This document shows, piece after piece, positions 5,264 through 6,063 of a DNA stretch of 6,063 bases. The position numbers and the translations under genes are program-made. Position 1 is the stretch's first letter; the number at the start of each line of letters is the position of its first letter. This DNA is from Lentisphaerota bacterium (GTDB lineage Bacteria; Verrucomicrobiota; Kiritimatiellia; RFP12; JAAYLN01). A model generated the notes under the pieces. That model saw only the letters and a program-made list of their open reading frames with translations, was not told where the DNA came from and did no database searches. Where the stretch lies: the NCBI GenBank assembly GCA_012514915.1, contig JAAYZJ010000074.1, positions 1 through 6,063 on the forward strand, given 5' to 3'.

Positions 5264-5833
5264 GGCTGATCGCCCTCCCGCAATCGAAGGCGGCGATATT
5301 CCTGTCGAGCAGCGGGGCACGCACCCGGTTGCGGATCGCCTGGTGCCAGGCCGTGGATGGAATGTCGCCCAGGGCGCTCGACACGATGCCGACGAGCATC
5401 GTATTGGCCAGCCGGGCATCGCCCATAGCGATCGCCTGCGCGGTGCAGTCGGTGTAGCACAAGCGTGGAAACAGACGGCGCAAACGCGCCTCGACATCGG
5501 CCGGATAGGCGGCCGTGCCCGACGAGACCGAGACGGGAATCAAGCGGTGCGCGAGACGGCGGCGAAGCCCCCGGGCTTGAGGACATGCGCCTGACGGATC
5601 GCCTCGATGTGCTCCAGCGCCCCGAGCACGTCGGCCGTGCCTTCGAGGATCAGCGGACTATGCACGACCGTGCCGTAGCGGATCTGGGCCGTGACCGACC
5701 CGCCTCGCTGCGCCATGCCGTGAATTTCGTTGGCCGCAACTTCGAATCCGCCGCCCGCCGCCGCATCGGCGATGATCTTGGCGGCCAGGAGAATGCCCTG
5801 ACCGCCCACGCCGCATAAAAAAATGTTTCCCAT
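5247..5833 (-). pseudogene. iorB: Indolepyruvate:ferredoxin oxidoreductase beta subunit, frameshifted
   Basis: IorB with the thiamine-diphosphate subunit IorA oxidises aryl-2-oxoacids (from Trp, Phe, Tyr) to arylacetyl-CoA, reducing ferredoxin. The start MGNIFLCGVGGQG (GVGGQG at 8-13), NEIHGMAQRGGSV (35-47) and YGTVVHSPLI (53-62) are hallmarks of the 2-oxoacid:acceptor oxidoreductase gamma-type domain; the spacing and LEGTADVLGALE fit IorB. After LKPGGFAAVSRT (about residue 96) the frame shifts at 5546-5547. It continues one frame over as RLIPVSVSSG...LANTMLVGIVSSALG to the stop at 5247. Adding one base gives a normal 195-aa protein with both halves well conserved, so the break is recent or an error. 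No iorA lies upstream; a divergent gene does. A promoter candidate precedes it. The start is set by the family motif; ribosome-binding signals are weak. Confidence 0.88.
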
Positions 5834-5871
5834 GTTGCCCGGTGCCTTCGCCTCTTGATGTCGATTCTTGC

Positions 5872-5900
5872 AGCTTAGCAGGAGGGCGGCGGCTTGTCGA
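5872..5900 (-). promoter_or_regulatory. Candidate promoter of iorB-paaK
   Basis: On the minus strand TCGACA (5900-5895; five of six to the -35) is followed after 17 nt by TAAGCT (5877-5872), which is preceded by TGc as an extended -10. The -10 itself is poor (three of six). Transcription would start near 5865, about 32 nt before the iorB ATG at 5833. This supports iorB as the first gene of its transcript. Confidence 0.45.
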
Positions 5901-5976
5901 GATGCGGCTGTCGTGCTGACGCACCCACTGACGCAAGCCTTTCGCAAACGATGTTTCCCGCCGGCGCGGAATCGGC

Positions 5977-5982
5977 TATACT
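5977..5982 (+). promoter_or_regulatory. -10-like TATACT before the last gene
   Basis: TATACT (five of six matches to the -10) lies only 9 nt before the ATG at 5992. A weak -35-like TTTCCC (5954-5959) is 17 nt upstream. If used, transcription would begin at or very near the start codon. Confidence 0.35.
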
Positions 5983-5991
5983 GGCAAGGTC

Positions 5992-6063
5992 ATGGTGGCA
6001 CAGGAACAGGCGCAGACCGACACAAGAGACGGCGGGGGTTCCCGCGACGTCTGGCTCGACGCG
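5992..6063 (+). CDS. Start of an unrecognised protein, cut by the window edge
   Basis: From the ATG at 5992 the frame stays open for 24 codons to the window end, beginning MVAQEQAQTDTRDGGG and continuing SRDVWLDA. The N-terminus is polar and Gln/Asp/Gly-rich, with no signal peptide or known motif. AAGG lies 3 nt upstream of the ATG, close for a ribosome-binding site. It is divergent from iorB. Too little is present to name a function, and the start codon could differ. Confidence 0.45.
   Translation, partial: MVAQEQAQTDTRDGGGSRDVWLDA

Noticed and set aside
4692..5594. 300-codon plus-strand open frame crossing iorB, paaK and the LABN remnant
   Set aside because: The minus strand carries clear IorB, PaaK and LABN motifs over the same bases. 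The plus-strand product is Arg/Ala-rich and unrecognisable, so I take it as an antisense artefact despite its length.
1..6063. CRISPR array, tRNA, rRNA, riboswitch or intact insertion sequence
   Set aside because: I saw no regularly spaced direct repeats, no tRNA-like cloverleaf, no rRNA sequence and no transposase-like protein in any frame.

Overview
The window is GC-rich, bacterial and gene-dense, with genes on both strands. A lipid A biosynthesis N-terminal (LABN) domain remnant implies a Gram-negative cell. A type IV pilin-like pseudopilin start and an indolepyruvate:ferredoxin oxidoreductase subunit beside a phenylacetate-CoA ligase fragment suggest an anaerobic or amino-acid-fermenting lifestyle. 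Together with the palindromic intergenic repeats this is compatible with the PVC superphylum (for example Kiritimatiellota, Lentisphaerota or Verrucomicrobiota). That assignment is an inference, not something the sequence proves.

Layout, left to right. (1) 1-165 minus: 5' part of a prepilin/pseudopilin gene, with a perfect 13-bp palindrome upstream (191-220). (2) 268-1290 minus: intact galE. (3) 1291-1472: divergent promoter region with a good sigma70-type promoter and a candidate Rrf2/IscR-type operator in front of cysK. (4) 1473-2393 plus: intact cysK. (5) 2400-3299 minus, convergent with cysK: a 299-aa protein whose C-terminal half carries a full set of M23 (LytM-type) peptidase residues behind an unrecognised N-terminal region. 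(6) 3300-3651: no gene. It holds GC-rich hairpins and a compact palindromic element of about 143 bp with terminal inverted repeats and a 9-bp flanking direct repeat, which looks like a MITE. (7) 3652-4575 plus: a probable two-gene unit, a DUF2780-family protein and a 3-methyladenine DNA glycosylase (AAG/MPG family). (8) 4559-5833 minus: a damaged stretch containing, in transcription order, iorB with one frameshift, a paaK fragment with one frameshift that ends abruptly, and a LABN-domain remnant spread over different frames. (9) 5834-5991: divergent promoter region. (10) 5992-6063 plus: the start of an unrecognised gene.

Functionally, iorB and paaK belong to one route: an aryl-2-oxoacid is oxidised to an arylacetyl-CoA, and the ligase interconverts that with the free acid. 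Their 17-nt overlap supports co-transcription, but iorA is not next to iorB here. GalE (sugar nucleotides), CysK (cysteine) and Mpg (base excision repair) are housekeeping genes. The most interesting items are the MITE-like element, the divergent M23-like protein, the candidate cysteine-responsive operator, and the cluster of frameshifts with a gene-to-gene junction near 4795. That cluster is either real decay or a sequencing/assembly fault, and only reads or relatives can decide.
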